Shown here in pieces: positions 51,573 through 59,977 of a stretch of 64,000 bases of DNA. Location: the NCBI RefSeq assembly GCF_021545335.1, contig NZ_CP089312.1, positions 6,944,001 through 7,008,000 of the forward strand, written 5' to 3'. Each line of letters opens with the position of its first letter. Within the stretch, counting starts at the first letter, position 1. The notes beneath the pieces were generated by a model that saw only the letters and a list, made by a program, of their open reading frames with translations, did not search any database and was not told the origin of the DNA. This DNA comes from Streptomyces sp. GQFP. GTDB lineage: Bacteria; Actinomycetota; Actinomycetes; Streptomycetales; Streptomycetaceae. The position numbers were made by a program, and so were the translations under genes.

Positions 51573-52586
51573 ATGAAGGCAGCAGTCGTCACCGACTTCG
51601 GGAAGCCTCTGGAGATCCAGGACCTTCCCGTCCCCGAGCCCGGCCCCGGCCAGGTCCTCGTCCGTATGGAGGCCTCCGGCCTCTGCCACACCGACATCCA
51701 CGCGGCCCACGGTGACTGGCCGGTCAAGCCGAAGCCGCCGTTCGTCCCCGGCCACGAGGGCGTCGGCCCGGTCCAGGCCGTCGGCGCGGGCGTCTCCGAG
51801 GACCTCCTCGGCAAGCGGGTCGCGATCCCGTGGCTCGGCTCGTCCTGCGGCACCTGCCGCTACTGCGTCTCCGGCTGGGAGACCCTGTGCGAGGCCCAGG
51901 TCAACTCCGGTTACTCCGTGGACGGTTGCTACGCCGAGTACGCCGTCGCCCACGCGGGCGCGGTCGTCGAGGTGCCCGAGGGCGTGTCGTCCTTCGACGC
52001 GGCACCGCTGACCTGCGCGGGCGTCACCACGTACAAGGCGATCAAGGTCGCCCACGTCGTCCCGGCCGAACGGGTCGCCGTCTTCGGCGTCGGCGGACTC
52101 GGTCACCTGGCCGTGCAGTACGCCCGTCTCGTCGGCGCGTTCGTCACGGCCGTCGACCTCGAACCCGACAAGCTGGGTCTCGCCCACCGCCTCGGCGCCG
52201 ACCAGACCGTCAACGCCCGTACACACGACCCGGTCGAGGAGATCAAGAAGGTCGGTGGCGCGGACGTGGCCGTCGTCCTGGCCGCCGCGCCCAAGGCGTT
52301 CGAGCAGGCCTTCCGGTCGCTGAACCGGGGCGGGCGACTGGTGATGGTCGCGCTGCCCGCCGACAACGCGTCCATCGACGTCCCGATCTTCGAGAGCGTC
52401 CTCAAGGGGATCTCGGTCATCGGCTCCATCGTCGGCACCCGTCAGGACCTCGCCGAGGTGTTCGCCCTGCACGCGGCCGGTCGCACCCAGGTGATCGCCG
52501 AACCGCGGCGCCTGGCGGACGTCAACGACTCCTTCGACGAGGTCCTCGGCGGACGGGCCGAAGCGCGGCTCGTCTTCGAGTTCTGA
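51573..52586 (+). CDS. adh: zinc-dependent alcohol dehydrogenase (AdhP type)
   Basis: 337 residues from ATG 51573 (GAGGAGCAG upstream). ASGLCHTDIHAAHGDW and PGHEGVGPV hold catalytic zinc ligands. The structural zinc motif is CGTCRYCVSGWETLC and the cofactor loop is GVGGLGHLAVQYAR. A close homologue of the enzyme at 30693, probably from duplication. It follows the aldehyde dehydrogenase and DUF779 genes within 40 bp, giving an ethanol-acetaldehyde-acetate unit. Confidence 0.9.
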   Translation: MKAAVVTDFGKPLEIQDLPVPEPGPGQVLVRMEASGLCHTDIHAAHGDWPVKPKPPFVPGHEGVGPVQAVGAGVSEDLLGKRVAIPWLGSSCGTCRYCVSGWETLCEAQVNSGYSVDGCYAEYAVAHAGAVVEVPEGVSSFDAAPLTCAGVTTYKAIKVAHVVPAERVAVFGVGGLGHLAVQYARLVGAFVTAVDLEPDKLGLAHRLGADQTVNARTHDPVEEIKKVGGADVAVVLAAAPKAFEQAFRSLNRGGRLVMVALPADNASIDVPIFESVLKGISVIGSIVGTRQDLAEVFALHAAGRTQVIAEPRRLADVNDSFDEVLGGRAEARLVFEF

Positions 52587-52634
52587 GAGTTCTGTGGCCC
52601 GGGACCACCGGGCCACAGGGAGAGGCAGCAGATC

Positions 52635-53768
52635 ATGGGAACCGTCACCGTGGGAGTCGTACGGGAGCGGGCGCCCGGCGAACGCCGGGTCGCCCTCGTC
52701 CCCGAGACCGTGACCCACCTGGGCAAAGCCGGAGTCGACGTCCTCGTCGAGACCGGAGCAGGCTCCGGCGCCTGGTTCACGGACGCCGACTACACCGCCG
52801 CCGGCGCGACCGTCGTACCACCGGACGAACTGCGCGCACGGGCGGACGCCGTCCTGTGCGTCGGCCCGCCCGACGAGGAGACCGCGCGGAAACTGCGGTC
52901 CGGGCAGACCCTGATCGGCCTGCTCGAACTGGGGCGACACCCCGCCCTGGCACAGGAGCTGGACGAGCGCGGTGTACGCACGGTGAGCCTCGACCTGCTG
53001 CCCCGCACCCTCAGCCGCGCCCAGTCCATGGACGCGCTGACCTCCCAGGCCAACGTCGTCGGCTACAAGGCGGTACTCGTGGCCGCCGACGCCTACGACC
53101 GGTTCTTCCCGATGCTGACCACCGCGGCGGGCACCATGCGCCCGGCGCAGGTCCTCGTCCTCGGTGCCGGAGTGGCCGGGCTTCAGGCGATCGCCACCGC
53201 CCGCCGCCTCGGCGCCGTCGTCTCGGCGTACGACGTACGCCCCGCATCCCGAGGGGAGGTGGAGTCGCTCGGCGCCCGGTTCCTGGACATCCCGCGCCCG
53301 CCGGACACGGAACCGGGCACCGGACAGGGCGGCTACGCAAGGGAGTTGACCGAGCAGGAGCAGCGGGCCCAGCGGGAGGCGCTGGACGCGCACATCGCCC
53401 GGACCGACATCGTGATCACCACGGCCCAGGTGCCCGGGCGCAGGCCGCCGTTGCTCGTGACCGCGGCGGCCGTCGAGCGGATGGCCTCCGGGTCCGTCGT
53501 CGTCGACCTGGCGGCGAGCGAACTCGGCGGCAACGTCGAGGGATCCGAGCCCGACAAGACCGACGTCCTGGACAACGGCGTCACCGTCATCGGCGCGGGA
53601 CGCCTGCCGTCCGCGATGGCGACCGCCGCGTCCACGGCGTACGCCCGCAATCTCGTCGCGCTGTTGCGCCATCTCCTGCGCGACGGGCACATCGTCCTCG
53701 ACCCGGCCGACGAGATCACGGCCGCGCTGACCGGGGGAGCGGCACCGAAGGGAGGCGCGTCCTCATGA
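52635..53768 (+). CDS. pntAA: NAD(P) transhydrogenase subunit alpha part 1
   Basis: 377 residues from ATG 52635 (AGGGAGAGGC upstream). NAD(H)-binding domain I: GVVRERAPGERRVALVPETV at the N-terminus, the AlaDH-like SLDLLPRTLSRAQSMDALTS and the Rossmann VLVLGAGVAGLQAIATARR. The family moves hydride between NADH and NADP+ coupled to proton entry. The split into three genes (alpha1, alpha2, beta) is normal for actinobacteria. Stop overlaps the next start by 4 bp. No box was seen upstream. Confidence 0.95.
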   Translation: MGTVTVGVVRERAPGERRVALVPETVTHLGKAGVDVLVETGAGSGAWFTDADYTAAGATVVPPDELRARADAVLCVGPPDEETARKLRSGQTLIGLLELGRHPALAQELDERGVRTVSLDLLPRTLSRAQSMDALTSQANVVGYKAVLVAADAYDRFFPMLTTAAGTMRPAQVLVLGAGVAGLQAIATARRLGAVVSAYDVRPASRGEVESLGARFLDIPRPPDTEPGTGQGGYARELTEQEQRAQREALDAHIARTDIVITTAQVPGRRPPLLVTAAAVERMASGSVVVDLAASELGGNVEGSEPDKTDVLDNGVTVIGAGRLPSAMATAASTAYARNLVALLRHLLRDGHIVLDPADEITAALTGGAAPKGGASS

Positions 53769-54112
53769 ACGACCTCGATCTCCTCACCGCGATCACCGTG
53801 TTCGTCCTGAGTGTCCTGGTCGGCATCGAGGTGATCAGCAAGGTCCCCGCGACCCTGCACACACCGCTGATGTCCGGCTCCAACTCCGTGCACGGCATCG
53901 TCGTCATCGGCGCGATGCTGATCGCGGCCGAGTCGCACACCTGGCTCGGCTACGTTCTCGCCTTCGCCGCCATGGTGTTCGGCGCGATGAACGTCGTCGG
54001 CGGATACGTCGTCACCGACCGGATGCTGGAGATGTTCAAGGCCAGGCCGGCCGCGGAGAAGCCATCAGCCGACAAGCCCGCCGCGGAACCGAGCGAGAAG
54101 GCGGAGGTGTGA
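53765..54112 (+). CDS. pntAB: NAD(P) transhydrogenase subunit alpha part 2
   Basis: 115 residues from ATG 53765, overlapping pntAA (ATGA). Three to four transmembrane helices: LLTAITVFVLSVLVGIEVIS, SVHGIVVIGAMLIAAESHTW and YVLAFAAMVFGAMNVVGGYV, with VTDRMLEMFK at the end of the membrane part. The C-terminal 25 residues are an Ala/Glu/Lys/Pro tail, likely disordered. It forms the alpha part of the proton channel. Confidence 0.95.
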   Translation: MNDLDLLTAITVFVLSVLVGIEVISKVPATLHTPLMSGSNSVHGIVVIGAMLIAAESHTWLGYVLAFAAMVFGAMNVVGGYVVTDRMLEMFKARPAAEKPSADKPAAEPSEKAEV

Positions 54113-54117
54113 CCGTC

Positions 54118-55536
54118 ATGGACACTGTCTCCAGCACCGTCCAGTACGTCTTCCTGGCCGCGGCCGCCTGCTTCGTCCTGGGCTTGCACCTGATGAACCA
54201 CCCGCGCACGGCCCGCCGCGGCAACACCCTCTCCGCCGGGGCGATGGCCGTCGCCATCGGCGCCACCGTGTGGCTCGTGGCGGACGAGGGCGTCATCAGC
54301 CGGACCGGCTGGCTTGTGCTCGTCTCGGGCGGGGTCGTCGGCGCGGCGCTCGGCCTGTGGGCCGCACGCGAGGTCAAGATGACCGCGATGCCGCAACTGG
54401 TCAGTCTCTTCAACGCGGTCGGCGGCGGCGCGGCGGCGCTCATCGCCGTGGGCGAACTCGTCCAGACGGAGAACGCGGCCGGGCTGGGGGCCCGCGTCTC
54501 CCTCCCGGCCGGGCTGGACATCGTCATCGGCGCGGTCACCTTCTCCGGATCGCTGGTCGCGGCGGGCAAGCTGCAGGGCATCGTCTCCGGGTCACCGGTG
54601 GTGTTCCCGGGGGCGCGGCTGCTCAACGTGCTGCTGCCGGCCTCGTTCGCCGTCGGCACGGTCTGGCTGGTGCTGGCGCCCGACAGCCCGGTCGCCCTGT
54701 ACGGGCTCGTGGTCGTGGCCCTGCTCTTCGGCGTGACGATGGTGCTGCCCATCGGCGGCGCCGACATGCCCGTCGTCATCGCCCTGCTGAACGCCTTCAC
54801 CGGGTCGGCGGTCGCGATGGCGGGCTTCGTGCTCGACCAGACGGCACTCATCATCGCGGGCATGCTTGTCAGTGCATCGGGCGGCATCCTCACCAAGCTG
54901 ATGGCCGACGCCATGAACCGGTCCATCACCAACATCGTCGTCGGCGGCTTCGGCACCGGCGACAGCGCTCCGCCCGAGGCCGGCGCGGGCGGAGCGCCCG
55001 CCCAGGTGCGGTCGGTGTCCGCGGACGACGTGGCGATCCAGCTGGCGTACGCCCGCAAGGTCGTCTTCGTACCGGGGTACGGCCTGGCCGCCGCCCAGGC
55101 GCAGCACGAACTCGGCGACCTGGCCAAGCTGCTGACCGATCACGGCGTCGACGTCAGCTACGCCGTCCACCCGGTCGCGGGCCGTATGCCGGGCCACATG
55201 AACGTGCTCCTGGCCGAGGCCAACGTGCCGTACACCCAGCTGAAGGAGATGGACGACGTCAACCCCGAGTTCCCGCAGGCCGACGTCGCCCTCGTGATCG
55301 GCGCCAACGACGTGACCAACCCGATCGCCCGCCGCCCCGGCAACGCGATCTCCGGGATGCCGATCCTGGACGTCGACAAGGCGAAGAGTGTCGTCGTCAT
55401 CAAGCGGTCGATGGGCCACGGCTACGCGGGCATCGACAACGAGCTCTACACCGACCCGAAGACCGGGATGTTCTTCACCGACGCGAAGAAGGGACTGACC
55501 CAGCTCAAGGCCGCGGTCGGCGAGTTCGTCGCCTGA
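54118..55536 (+). CDS. pntB: NAD(P) transhydrogenase subunit beta
   Basis: 472 residues from ATG 54118, with GGAGGT 9 bp upstream; a GTG at 54109 directly abuts that motif and is less likely. About eight or nine transmembrane helices are followed by the soluble NADP(H)-binding domain III: VVFVPGYGLAAAQAQHELGD, YAVHPVAGRMPGHMNVLLAE, VALVIGANDVTNPIARRPGN and RSMGHGYAGIDNELY. Completes the pnt operon; likely supplies NADPH or balances NADH when respiration is limited. Confidence 0.95.
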   Translation: MDTVSSTVQYVFLAAAACFVLGLHLMNHPRTARRGNTLSAGAMAVAIGATVWLVADEGVISRTGWLVLVSGGVVGAALGLWAAREVKMTAMPQLVSLFNAVGGGAAALIAVGELVQTENAAGLGARVSLPAGLDIVIGAVTFSGSLVAAGKLQGIVSGSPVVFPGARLLNVLLPASFAVGTVWLVLAPDSPVALYGLVVVALLFGVTMVLPIGGADMPVVIALLNAFTGSAVAMAGFVLDQTALIIAGMLVSASGGILTKLMADAMNRSITNIVVGGFGTGDSAPPEAGAGGAPAQVRSVSADDVAIQLAYARKVVFVPGYGLAAAQAQHELGDLAKLLTDHGVDVSYAVHPVAGRMPGHMNVLLAEANVPYTQLKEMDDVNPEFPQADVALVIGANDVTNPIARRPGNAISGMPILDVDKAKSVVVIKRSMGHGYAGIDNELYTDPKTGMFFTDAKKGLTQLKAAVGEFVA

Positions 55537-55544
55537 CCCGCGCG

Positions 55545-55588
55545 GTGAGCCCCCGCACCAGCGTCCACCGTCCGGTGCGGGGGCTCAC
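55545..55588 (+). terminator. terminator after pntB
   Basis: 15-bp stem, GTGAGCCCCCGCACC and its complement, with a 14-nt loop, 8 bp after the pntB stop. Confidence 0.7.
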
Positions 55589-55619
55589 GTCCGCCCGGAG
55601 ACCATCGGGACCCCGGACA

Positions 55620-55633
55620 GGGCCAACCGGCCC
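55620..55633 (+). promoter_or_regulatory. DosR/OsdR-like box, GGGCCAACCGGCCC
   Basis: One change from the palindrome; 70 bp upstream of the CBS protein gene at 55704. Confidence 0.55.
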
Positions 55634-55703
55634 ATGCGCACGGCGGCGCCCTGATTCACGCTGAACGCATGGGTCCAACGCCCCGGCAGGCCTGGAGGAC
55701 GTC

Positions 55704-56426
55704 ATGCACGGCACACCGCACATCGTGAGCGATGTCATGACCAGCACCGTCGTCGCCCTCGGCGGCGGGGCGGTGTTCAAGGACATCGTGAAGACCATGC
55801 AGAAGTGGAAGGTCAGTGCCCTTCCTGTCCTGGACGGTGGGAAACGCGTCATCGGGGTCGTCTCCGAGGCCGACCTGCTGCCCAAGGAGGGGTTCCGCGA
55901 CAGTGACCCCGGCCGGTACACGGAGCTTCACCGGCTGTCCGACCTCGTCAAGGCGGGCGCCGTGACGGCACAGGAGCTGATGACCGCGCCGGCCATCACC
56001 GTCCATCCCGACGCCACCCTCGCCCAGGCCGCGCGCGTCATGGCCCGGAGCAGGGTCAAGCGCCTGCCGGTCGTCGACGACCGAGGCCTGCTGAAGGGCG
56101 TCGTCAGCCGCTCCGACCTGCTCAAGGTGTTTCTGCGGGAAGACGCGGACATCGCTGGCGAGGTACGCCGTGAGGTTGTCGACCAGTTGTTCCCCGCCCC
56201 CGTCGAGCCGATCCGGGTGGAGGTCCGTGACGGAGTCGTCACGCTCACGGGTCGTATCCGCGACACCACGCTCGTGCCTGTCGCCGCCCGCCTGGTGCGG
56301 GCTGTCGAGGGCGTCGTGGACGTCGACTTCGCACTGGCCGGGCCGCCCAGGCATCCGGATCTCGACCCTGATCTCCCGGCCGACGACGCGACCCGACGGA
56401 CTTCCGGGACCGGAAGTCCGTCCTGA
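55704..56426 (+). CDS. CBS-BON domain protein
   Basis: 240 residues from ATG 55704. CBS 1 about 8-70 (VSDVMTSTVVALGGGAVFKD), linker LLPKEGFRDSDPGRYTELHR, CBS 2 about 93-150 (LMTAPAITVHPDATLAQAAR) and BON-like segment about 165-215 (VRDGVVTLTGRIRDTTLVPV). The tail is Pro/Asp-rich. Paralogue of the proteins at 20077 and 58126. The Rv1733c-like gene follows by 21 bp, so the two likely form an operon under the box at 55620. Confidence 0.9.
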   Translation: MHGTPHIVSDVMTSTVVALGGGAVFKDIVKTMQKWKVSALPVLDGGKRVIGVVSEADLLPKEGFRDSDPGRYTELHRLSDLVKAGAVTAQELMTAPAITVHPDATLAQAARVMARSRVKRLPVVDDRGLLKGVVSRSDLLKVFLREDADIAGEVRREVVDQLFPAPVEPIRVEVRDGVVTLTGRIRDTTLVPVAARLVRAVEGVVDVDFALAGPPRHPDLDPDLPADDATRRTSGTGSPS

Positions 56427-56447
56427 GGCAGGAGGAGGTGCCGACCG

Positions 56448-57023
56448 ATGGCGGGGACGTCTCGTGCGAAGGTCACCAGGGTGTGGCTGTGGCGCTGGCG
56501 CCGCAGCCCGCTCCGGCGGCGCAGTGACCGTGCGGAAGCCTGGATCGTGCTCGGCACGTGGTTCCTCGCGCTGCTGGGCGCCGTGCTCGCGGGCGTCGCG
56601 ACGGCCGACGCGATGGAGCGGGGCATGGCCGAGAACCGCGCTCAGACGCGTGCCGTGTCGGCCGTGCTCACGGAGAACGCGACGGAGTCCGAACTCGGCA
56701 CGGTGTGGGTGAAGGTGCGCTGGACCGATGCGAACGGCGGCTCGCACACCGACCGGACGAAGGTCGACGCCGACACCACGGCGGGCACCACGGTCACGGT
56801 GTGGGTGAACCGCGAGGACGAGCTGGTGTCCAAGCCGGTCGCCCCGAGCGAGGCGAGGCTCCAGGCGGCTGCGGGCGGCGTACTGGTCGCGCTCGGCGCG
56901 GGAACCGGGGTACTGGTCGCGGGCCGTCTCCCGCGCGCGCTCCTGGAGCGGTGGCGCCTGGCCGAGTGGGAGGCGGAGTGGGAGCGGGTCGGTCCCGGCT
57001 GGAGGAAGCGGATGCTCGGCTGA
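56448..57023 (+). CDS. Rv1733c-family two-helix membrane protein
   Basis: 191 residues from ATG 56448 (CAGGAGGAGG upstream). Basic start with WRRSPLRRRSDRAEAWIVLG, helix 1 (WFLALLGAVLAGVATADAM), a loop of about 80 residues (VWVKVRWTDANGGSHTDRTK, WVNREDELVSKPVAPSEARL), helix 2 (AAGGVLVALGAGTGVLVAGR) and the tail WRLAEWEAEWERVGPGW. Same family as 42149-42730. Function unknown; linked to dormancy by the mycobacterial homologue and by its operon partner. Confidence 0.85.
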   Translation: MAGTSRAKVTRVWLWRWRRSPLRRRSDRAEAWIVLGTWFLALLGAVLAGVATADAMERGMAENRAQTRAVSAVLTENATESELGTVWVKVRWTDANGGSHTDRTKVDADTTAGTTVTVWVNREDELVSKPVAPSEARLQAAAGGVLVALGAGTGVLVAGRLPRALLERWRLAEWEAEWERVGPGWRKRMLG

Positions 57024-57047
57024 CAGTGGCCGACCGGATCCCGTACA

Positions 57048-57061
57048 GGGCCGGTCGGCCC
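57048..57061 (+). promoter_or_regulatory. DosR/OsdR-like box, perfect palindrome GGGCCGGTCGGCCC
   Basis: Exact box 73 bp upstream of the hsp20 gene. Confidence 0.65.
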
Positions 57062-57134
57062 ACGCATGTCCGGCCGCCGCGCGGCACGCTGGAAGTGAGG
57101 AAGAAAGAGTACGGAGGAGGCAGAGGAGGGAGAC

Positions 57135-57557
57135 ATGAGTGGCATGATCGAGCGGCTTCCCGGCTGGCCGACGCTGCCCGACCTGTTCGGCTGGGTCGAG
57201 GGTGGAATCCCGGGCGCGCACACCGTCCCGGGGCTGCACGGTATCCGTGTCGAGGAGCGTCTGGCGGACGGGATCTATGTACTGCGGGCGGAGCTTCCGG
57301 GCATCGACCCCGCCGAGGACGTCGAGATCACGGTGACCGAAGGCGTGCTGACCCTGCGGGCCGAGCGCGGTGAGGAGACGACGGAGAAGCACCGTACGGA
57401 ATTCCGCTACGGCACCTTCGCCCGCTCCGTCCGGCTGCCCGCCGGAGCGAAGGGCGACGACGCGACCGCGGAGTACAAGGACGGTGTCCTGACCATCACG
57501 GTCCCGGTCCCGGAGGAGAAGGCGGGGACCAGGACCATCCCGGTGCGGCACGGCTGA
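57135..57557 (+). CDS. Hsp20/alpha-crystallin small heat-shock protein
   Basis: 140 residues from ATG 57135 (GAGGAGGGAG upstream). Short N-terminal arm (PGWPTLPDLFGWVEGG). The alpha-crystallin domain is about 35-125: IRVEERLADGIYVLRAELPG, DVEITVTEGVLTLRAERGEE, FRYGTFARSVRLPAG and AEYKDGVLTITVPVP. The C-terminal TIPV is the I-x-V anchoring motif. ATP-independent chaperone of the class that includes mycobacterial HspX, a hallmark DosR target. Perfect box upstream and a strong terminator downstream; monocistronic. Confidence 0.95.
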   Translation: MSGMIERLPGWPTLPDLFGWVEGGIPGAHTVPGLHGIRVEERLADGIYVLRAELPGIDPAEDVEITVTEGVLTLRAERGEETTEKHRTEFRYGTFARSVRLPAGAKGDDATAEYKDGVLTITVPVPEEKAGTRTIPVRHG

Positions 57558-57571
57558 ACAGCCGCACCCCC

Positions 57572-57605
57572 GTGCGCGGCCGGCGTACCCCCGCCGGCCG
57601 CGCAC
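57572..57605 (+). terminator. terminator after hsp20
   Basis: 14-bp perfect stem, GTGCGCGGCCGGCG and its complement, with a TACCCC loop, 14 bp after the stop. Confidence 0.75.
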
Positions 57606-57636
57606 CTTCGCGTCCGTCCGCCGCATGGTCCAACGG

Positions 57637-57890
57637 TCAGCAGATGCAGGGCAGTTGCCCGCCCAGCGGCAGGTCCACCACGTACCGTGCAGCCCGGTCA
57701 GGCCCGAGAGAGGGACGGCGTCGCCGGGACGCGTGAGCGCGGCCGACGGACGCAGCGAACCGTGCCGCTGCCCGATGCCGGTCGTCTTGATGAACACCTT
57801 GTCCGCTGCGCCCGGCCCATGACCGTGGTGTCACCGGTGGCGACCGGAACATCGGCGGCGCGGGCGGCCTTCCGAGGGAATGGCGCAGCA
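57637..57890 (-). pseudogene. hypE: hypE relic (hydrogenase maturation)
   Basis: Pieces of HypE appear in three frames on the minus strand. ADVPVATGDTTVMGR corresponds to the V-V-TGDTKVVGR motif. DKVFIKTTGIGQRHGSLRPS to RPGDAVPLSG matches the segment that follows. YVVDLPLGGQLPCIC-stop matches the C-terminus, whose last Cys carries the thiocyanate in active HypE. The N-terminal half and a large central part are missing. The order hypD then hypE matches normal hyp operons. Confidence 0.6.
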
Positions 57891-57912
57891 GCCGGAGTTC
57901 GGACAGAGGGAG

Positions 57913-58139
57913 TCATACGGCGGTGCCCCGCGCCCGCAGTGACAGCAGAGCGGTCTGCGAGCCGGGTCTCCGCAGCATCTCGCCGAAGCCGGTGAAGGCT
58001 CGGGCCGTTCGGCGATCGCCGTTGCCCGGTCCAGCTTCTCCAGCGGGGCGAAGCACACCGGACAGCCAGGGCCATGGATCATCAGGCGGCGGGAGAGCGC
58101 CGGGTCGCTGTACTCGTCGAGATACTCACCGCGGCTCAC
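57913..58139 (-). pseudogene. hypD: hypD relic (hydrogenase maturation)
   Basis: From a GTG at 58139 the frame reads GEYLDEYSDPALSRRL and jumps to MIHGPGCPVCFAPLEKLDRA, skipping about 40 residues of HypD. After ERPE the match continues in another frame with AFTGFGEMLRRPGSQTALLS and LRARGTAV-stop at 57913. HypD is normally about 370 residues and builds the Fe-CN/CO group of [NiFe] hydrogenases. Internal deletion, frameshift and truncation make it nonfunctional. The start overlaps the end of the CBS gene. Confidence 0.7.
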
Positions 58140-58791
58140 TCCGTGGCAGGCCGGCGGAGAGGTCGCACTGGACGTCGACCACGCCCTCGACGGTGCGTAC
58201 GAGGCGGGCGGCCACCGGTACGAGCGAGGTGTCCCTGATCCGCCCGGTGAGCGTGACGACTCCCTCGGCGACCTCGACCCGGATGGGCTCGACGGGGGCT
58301 GGGAACAGAGACGTGAGGATCTCTCGGCGGACCTCCTCGGCGATGTCGTCGTCGTCCCGCAGGAAGACCTTCAGGAGATCGGCCCGGCTGACGACACCTT
58401 CGAGCAGGCCCTCGGCGTTGACGACGGGCAGCCGCTTGACCTTGCGCTGCGCCATGATGCGGGCGGCCTGGGCGAGGGTGGCGTCGGCGTGGACGGTGAT
58501 GGCCGGGGCGTTCATCAGGTCCGTCGCGGTCAGCCCGCCCGCCTTGGCCAGGTCGGAGAGGCGGCTCAGCTGGGTGAACCGGTCGGGGTCGCTGTGGCGG
58601 AACTCCTCCTTGGGCAGCAGATCGGCCTCGGAGACGACGCCGATCACCCGACCCTCACCCTCCAGAACGGGAAGGGCACTGACTTTCCACTCCTCCATGA
58701 GCTTGACGATGTCCTTGAACGAGGCGTCGCGTCCGACGGCGACGACGGTGTGCGTCATCACGTCGCTCACGCTGCGCGGGCTGCTGCTCAT
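58126..58791 (-). CDS. CBS-BON domain protein
   Basis: 221 residues from ATG 58791 (AAGGAAGG upstream). CBS 1 about 8-70 (VSDVMTHTVVAVGRDASFKD), linker LLPKEEFRHSDPDRFTQLSR, CBS 2 about 92-150 (LMNAPAITVHADATLAQAAR) and BON-like segment about 163-212 (VAEGVVTLTGRIRDTSLVPV). Intact, unlike the hyp relics that follow it on the same strand. Only a weak box-like site (GGGCCGCCCGGACC, 59042) lies upstream, 250 bp away. Confidence 0.85.
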   Translation of the reverse strand: MSSSPRSVSDVMTHTVVAVGRDASFKDIVKLMEEWKVSALPVLEGEGRVIGVVSEADLLPKEEFRHSDPDRFTQLSRLSDLAKAGGLTATDLMNAPAITVHADATLAQAARIMAQRKVKRLPVVNAEGLLEGVVSRADLLKVFLRDDDDIAEEVRREILTSLFPAPVEPIRVEVAEGVVTLTGRIRDTSLVPVAARLVRTVEGVVDVQCDLSAGLPRSEPR

Positions 58792-59284
58792 GGTGTCCGT
58801 ACCTTCCTTCTCGGGTTCAGGTGCGTTCGGCGATCAGGCCGAGGAAGAGTGGGTGGCGCGGGAGACGCGCGGGGCGTGGTTGTGGATGGCCTGCTCGCAC
58901 AGGCCAGGTCGTCCTCGTCGGTGTCCTGGTTCTGCGCGGTGGGCGGTATGCAACGGCCATCGGTGACGGCGCCCTCGCTGTCCAGCCGGTAGCCGTAGGG
59001 CTGCTGATCCCAGCCTGTGCCCTGGCGGCGTGCGGCACCACGGGCCGCCCGGACCCGATCGAGGGTCTTTCGGCCCATGCCGTCCCGCTCGTGTCCTCGC
59101 AGGCTGGAGGTACACCGTGGGTTCGCGCTCTCTCGGCCGGGCCGTGGCACGACAGGGCGGGAAGGACGCCACCCGCTTCTCGCGGATCCTGATTGCGCGG
59201 TGCACGGCCGCCGGCCGCTTCTCCGCGCCTCCTTCGGGTCCTTCCCGCCACCTCCAGCACACCACAGGGGCCGCGAGGCCAACA
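58792..59284. other. gap with possible coding remnant
   Basis: About 490 bp without a supportable gene. On the minus strand, 58850-59040 reads GWDQQPYGYRLDSEGAVTDG in one frame and LCEQAIHNHAPRVSRATHS in another, suggesting a decayed gene; PYGYRLD recalls serine-recombinase domains, but the evidence is thin. Plus-strand frames here lack domains. Confidence 0.3.
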
Positions 59285-59298
59285 GGGCCGACCGGCCC
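59285..59298 (+). promoter_or_regulatory. DosR/OsdR-like box, perfect palindrome GGGCCGACCGGCCC
   Basis: Exact box 23 bp upstream of the ATG at 59322, which now leads only to a gene relic. Confidence 0.55.
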
Positions 59299-59321
59299 CG
59301 ATTCCCGAGGAGACCGACGTC

Positions 59322-59572
59322 ATGACAACAGCGGAAGCACGCCCGACGAGTACGTCCCCGTACGCGCCACGGTCGCCGACGTACCGCACTTCTCGGCCCA
59401 CGCCGACGCCGCTCAGATCATCGAATGGCTGCGCGGTGCCCCCGCCCCGACCACCACCTACCTGGTGCACGGCGAGCCCGACGCGGCAGCCGCTTTGCGC
59501 GACCGCGTCGATCGGACGCTGGGCTGGACGGCCGTCGTACCGCGCTCGGGCGAACACGTACTCGTCCGGTAA
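59322..59572 (+). pseudogene. metallo-beta-lactamase-fold protein relic (C-terminal domain)
   Basis: ATG 59322 (GAGGAGACC upstream) reads MTTAEARP and is then out of frame with DEYVPVRATVADVPHFSAHA, followed by IIEWLRGAPAPTTTYLVHGE and TLGWTAVVPRSGEHVLV. The latter is the RMMBL-type C-terminus of MBL-fold (beta-CASP-like) RNA-processing relatives, with the FSAHAD motif. The catalytic HxHxDH part is missing. The box and ribosome-binding site of the original gene survive. Confidence 0.65.
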
Positions 59573-59593
59573 GGGCAAGACAGGGGCCACGCT

Positions 59594-59689
59594 TCAGTAG
59601 GGAAGAGTCCGTCCGGAGGGCGTCCGGAGGTCGGGAGGCTCCGGTTCGCGCGGTGTCCGGGGACGCCTGACCACCTGTATCCGCTTCAT
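59594..59689 (-). CDS. possible very short Arg/Pro-rich peptide
   Basis: 31 codons from ATG 59689 with CCAGGAGG upstream: MKRIQVVRRPRTPREPEPPD then LRTPSGRTLPY. The ribosome-binding site is better than expected by chance, and a near-perfect box lies 139 bp upstream (59829). No family known; it could also be the start of a lost gene. Confidence 0.3.
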   Translation of the reverse strand: MKRIQVVRRPRTPREPEPPDLRTPSGRTLPY

Positions 59690-59828
59690 GGTCGTCGCCT
59701 CCTGGACGGTGCTATGCGGTTCTGCCGGTCGCTCCGGCTTCCCGTGTACGACGACAGCCTTGTCCGCGATCGGCGGTGCGCCCATGAGGCGACCGGCCCT
59801 CGTCGTGGGCCATGCCGACCGGCGCCCT

Positions 59829-59842
59829 GGGTCGGTCGGCCC
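59829..59842. promoter_or_regulatory. DosR/OsdR-like box, GGGTCGGTCGGCCC
   Basis: One mismatch from the perfect form; 135 bp upstream of the small membrane gene (plus) and 139 bp upstream of the short peptide frame (minus). A second, weaker site GGGCCGTTCAGCAC follows at 59870-59883. Confidence 0.45.
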
Positions 59843-59977
59843 CGGGGCACTTCCGCACCACCTGCTCAAGGGCCGTTCAGCACCCCCGCCCGGACCGGTC
59901 GGCTCATGCGCAACGGCCGGCACCGGAGTTGGCTGGAAGCAAGGAGAGCGACTCCGACTCGAAGGGGAGCGAGAACA

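Noticed and set aside
55656..57797. 713-codon minus-strand frame
   Set aside because: Opposite the CBS, Rv1733c-like and hsp20 genes; only its first codons coincide with the hypE relic.
59042..59055. GGGCCGCCCGGACC as a box for the CBS gene at 58791
   Set aside because: 250 bp upstream and with a mismatched half-site; too weak compared with the other sites.
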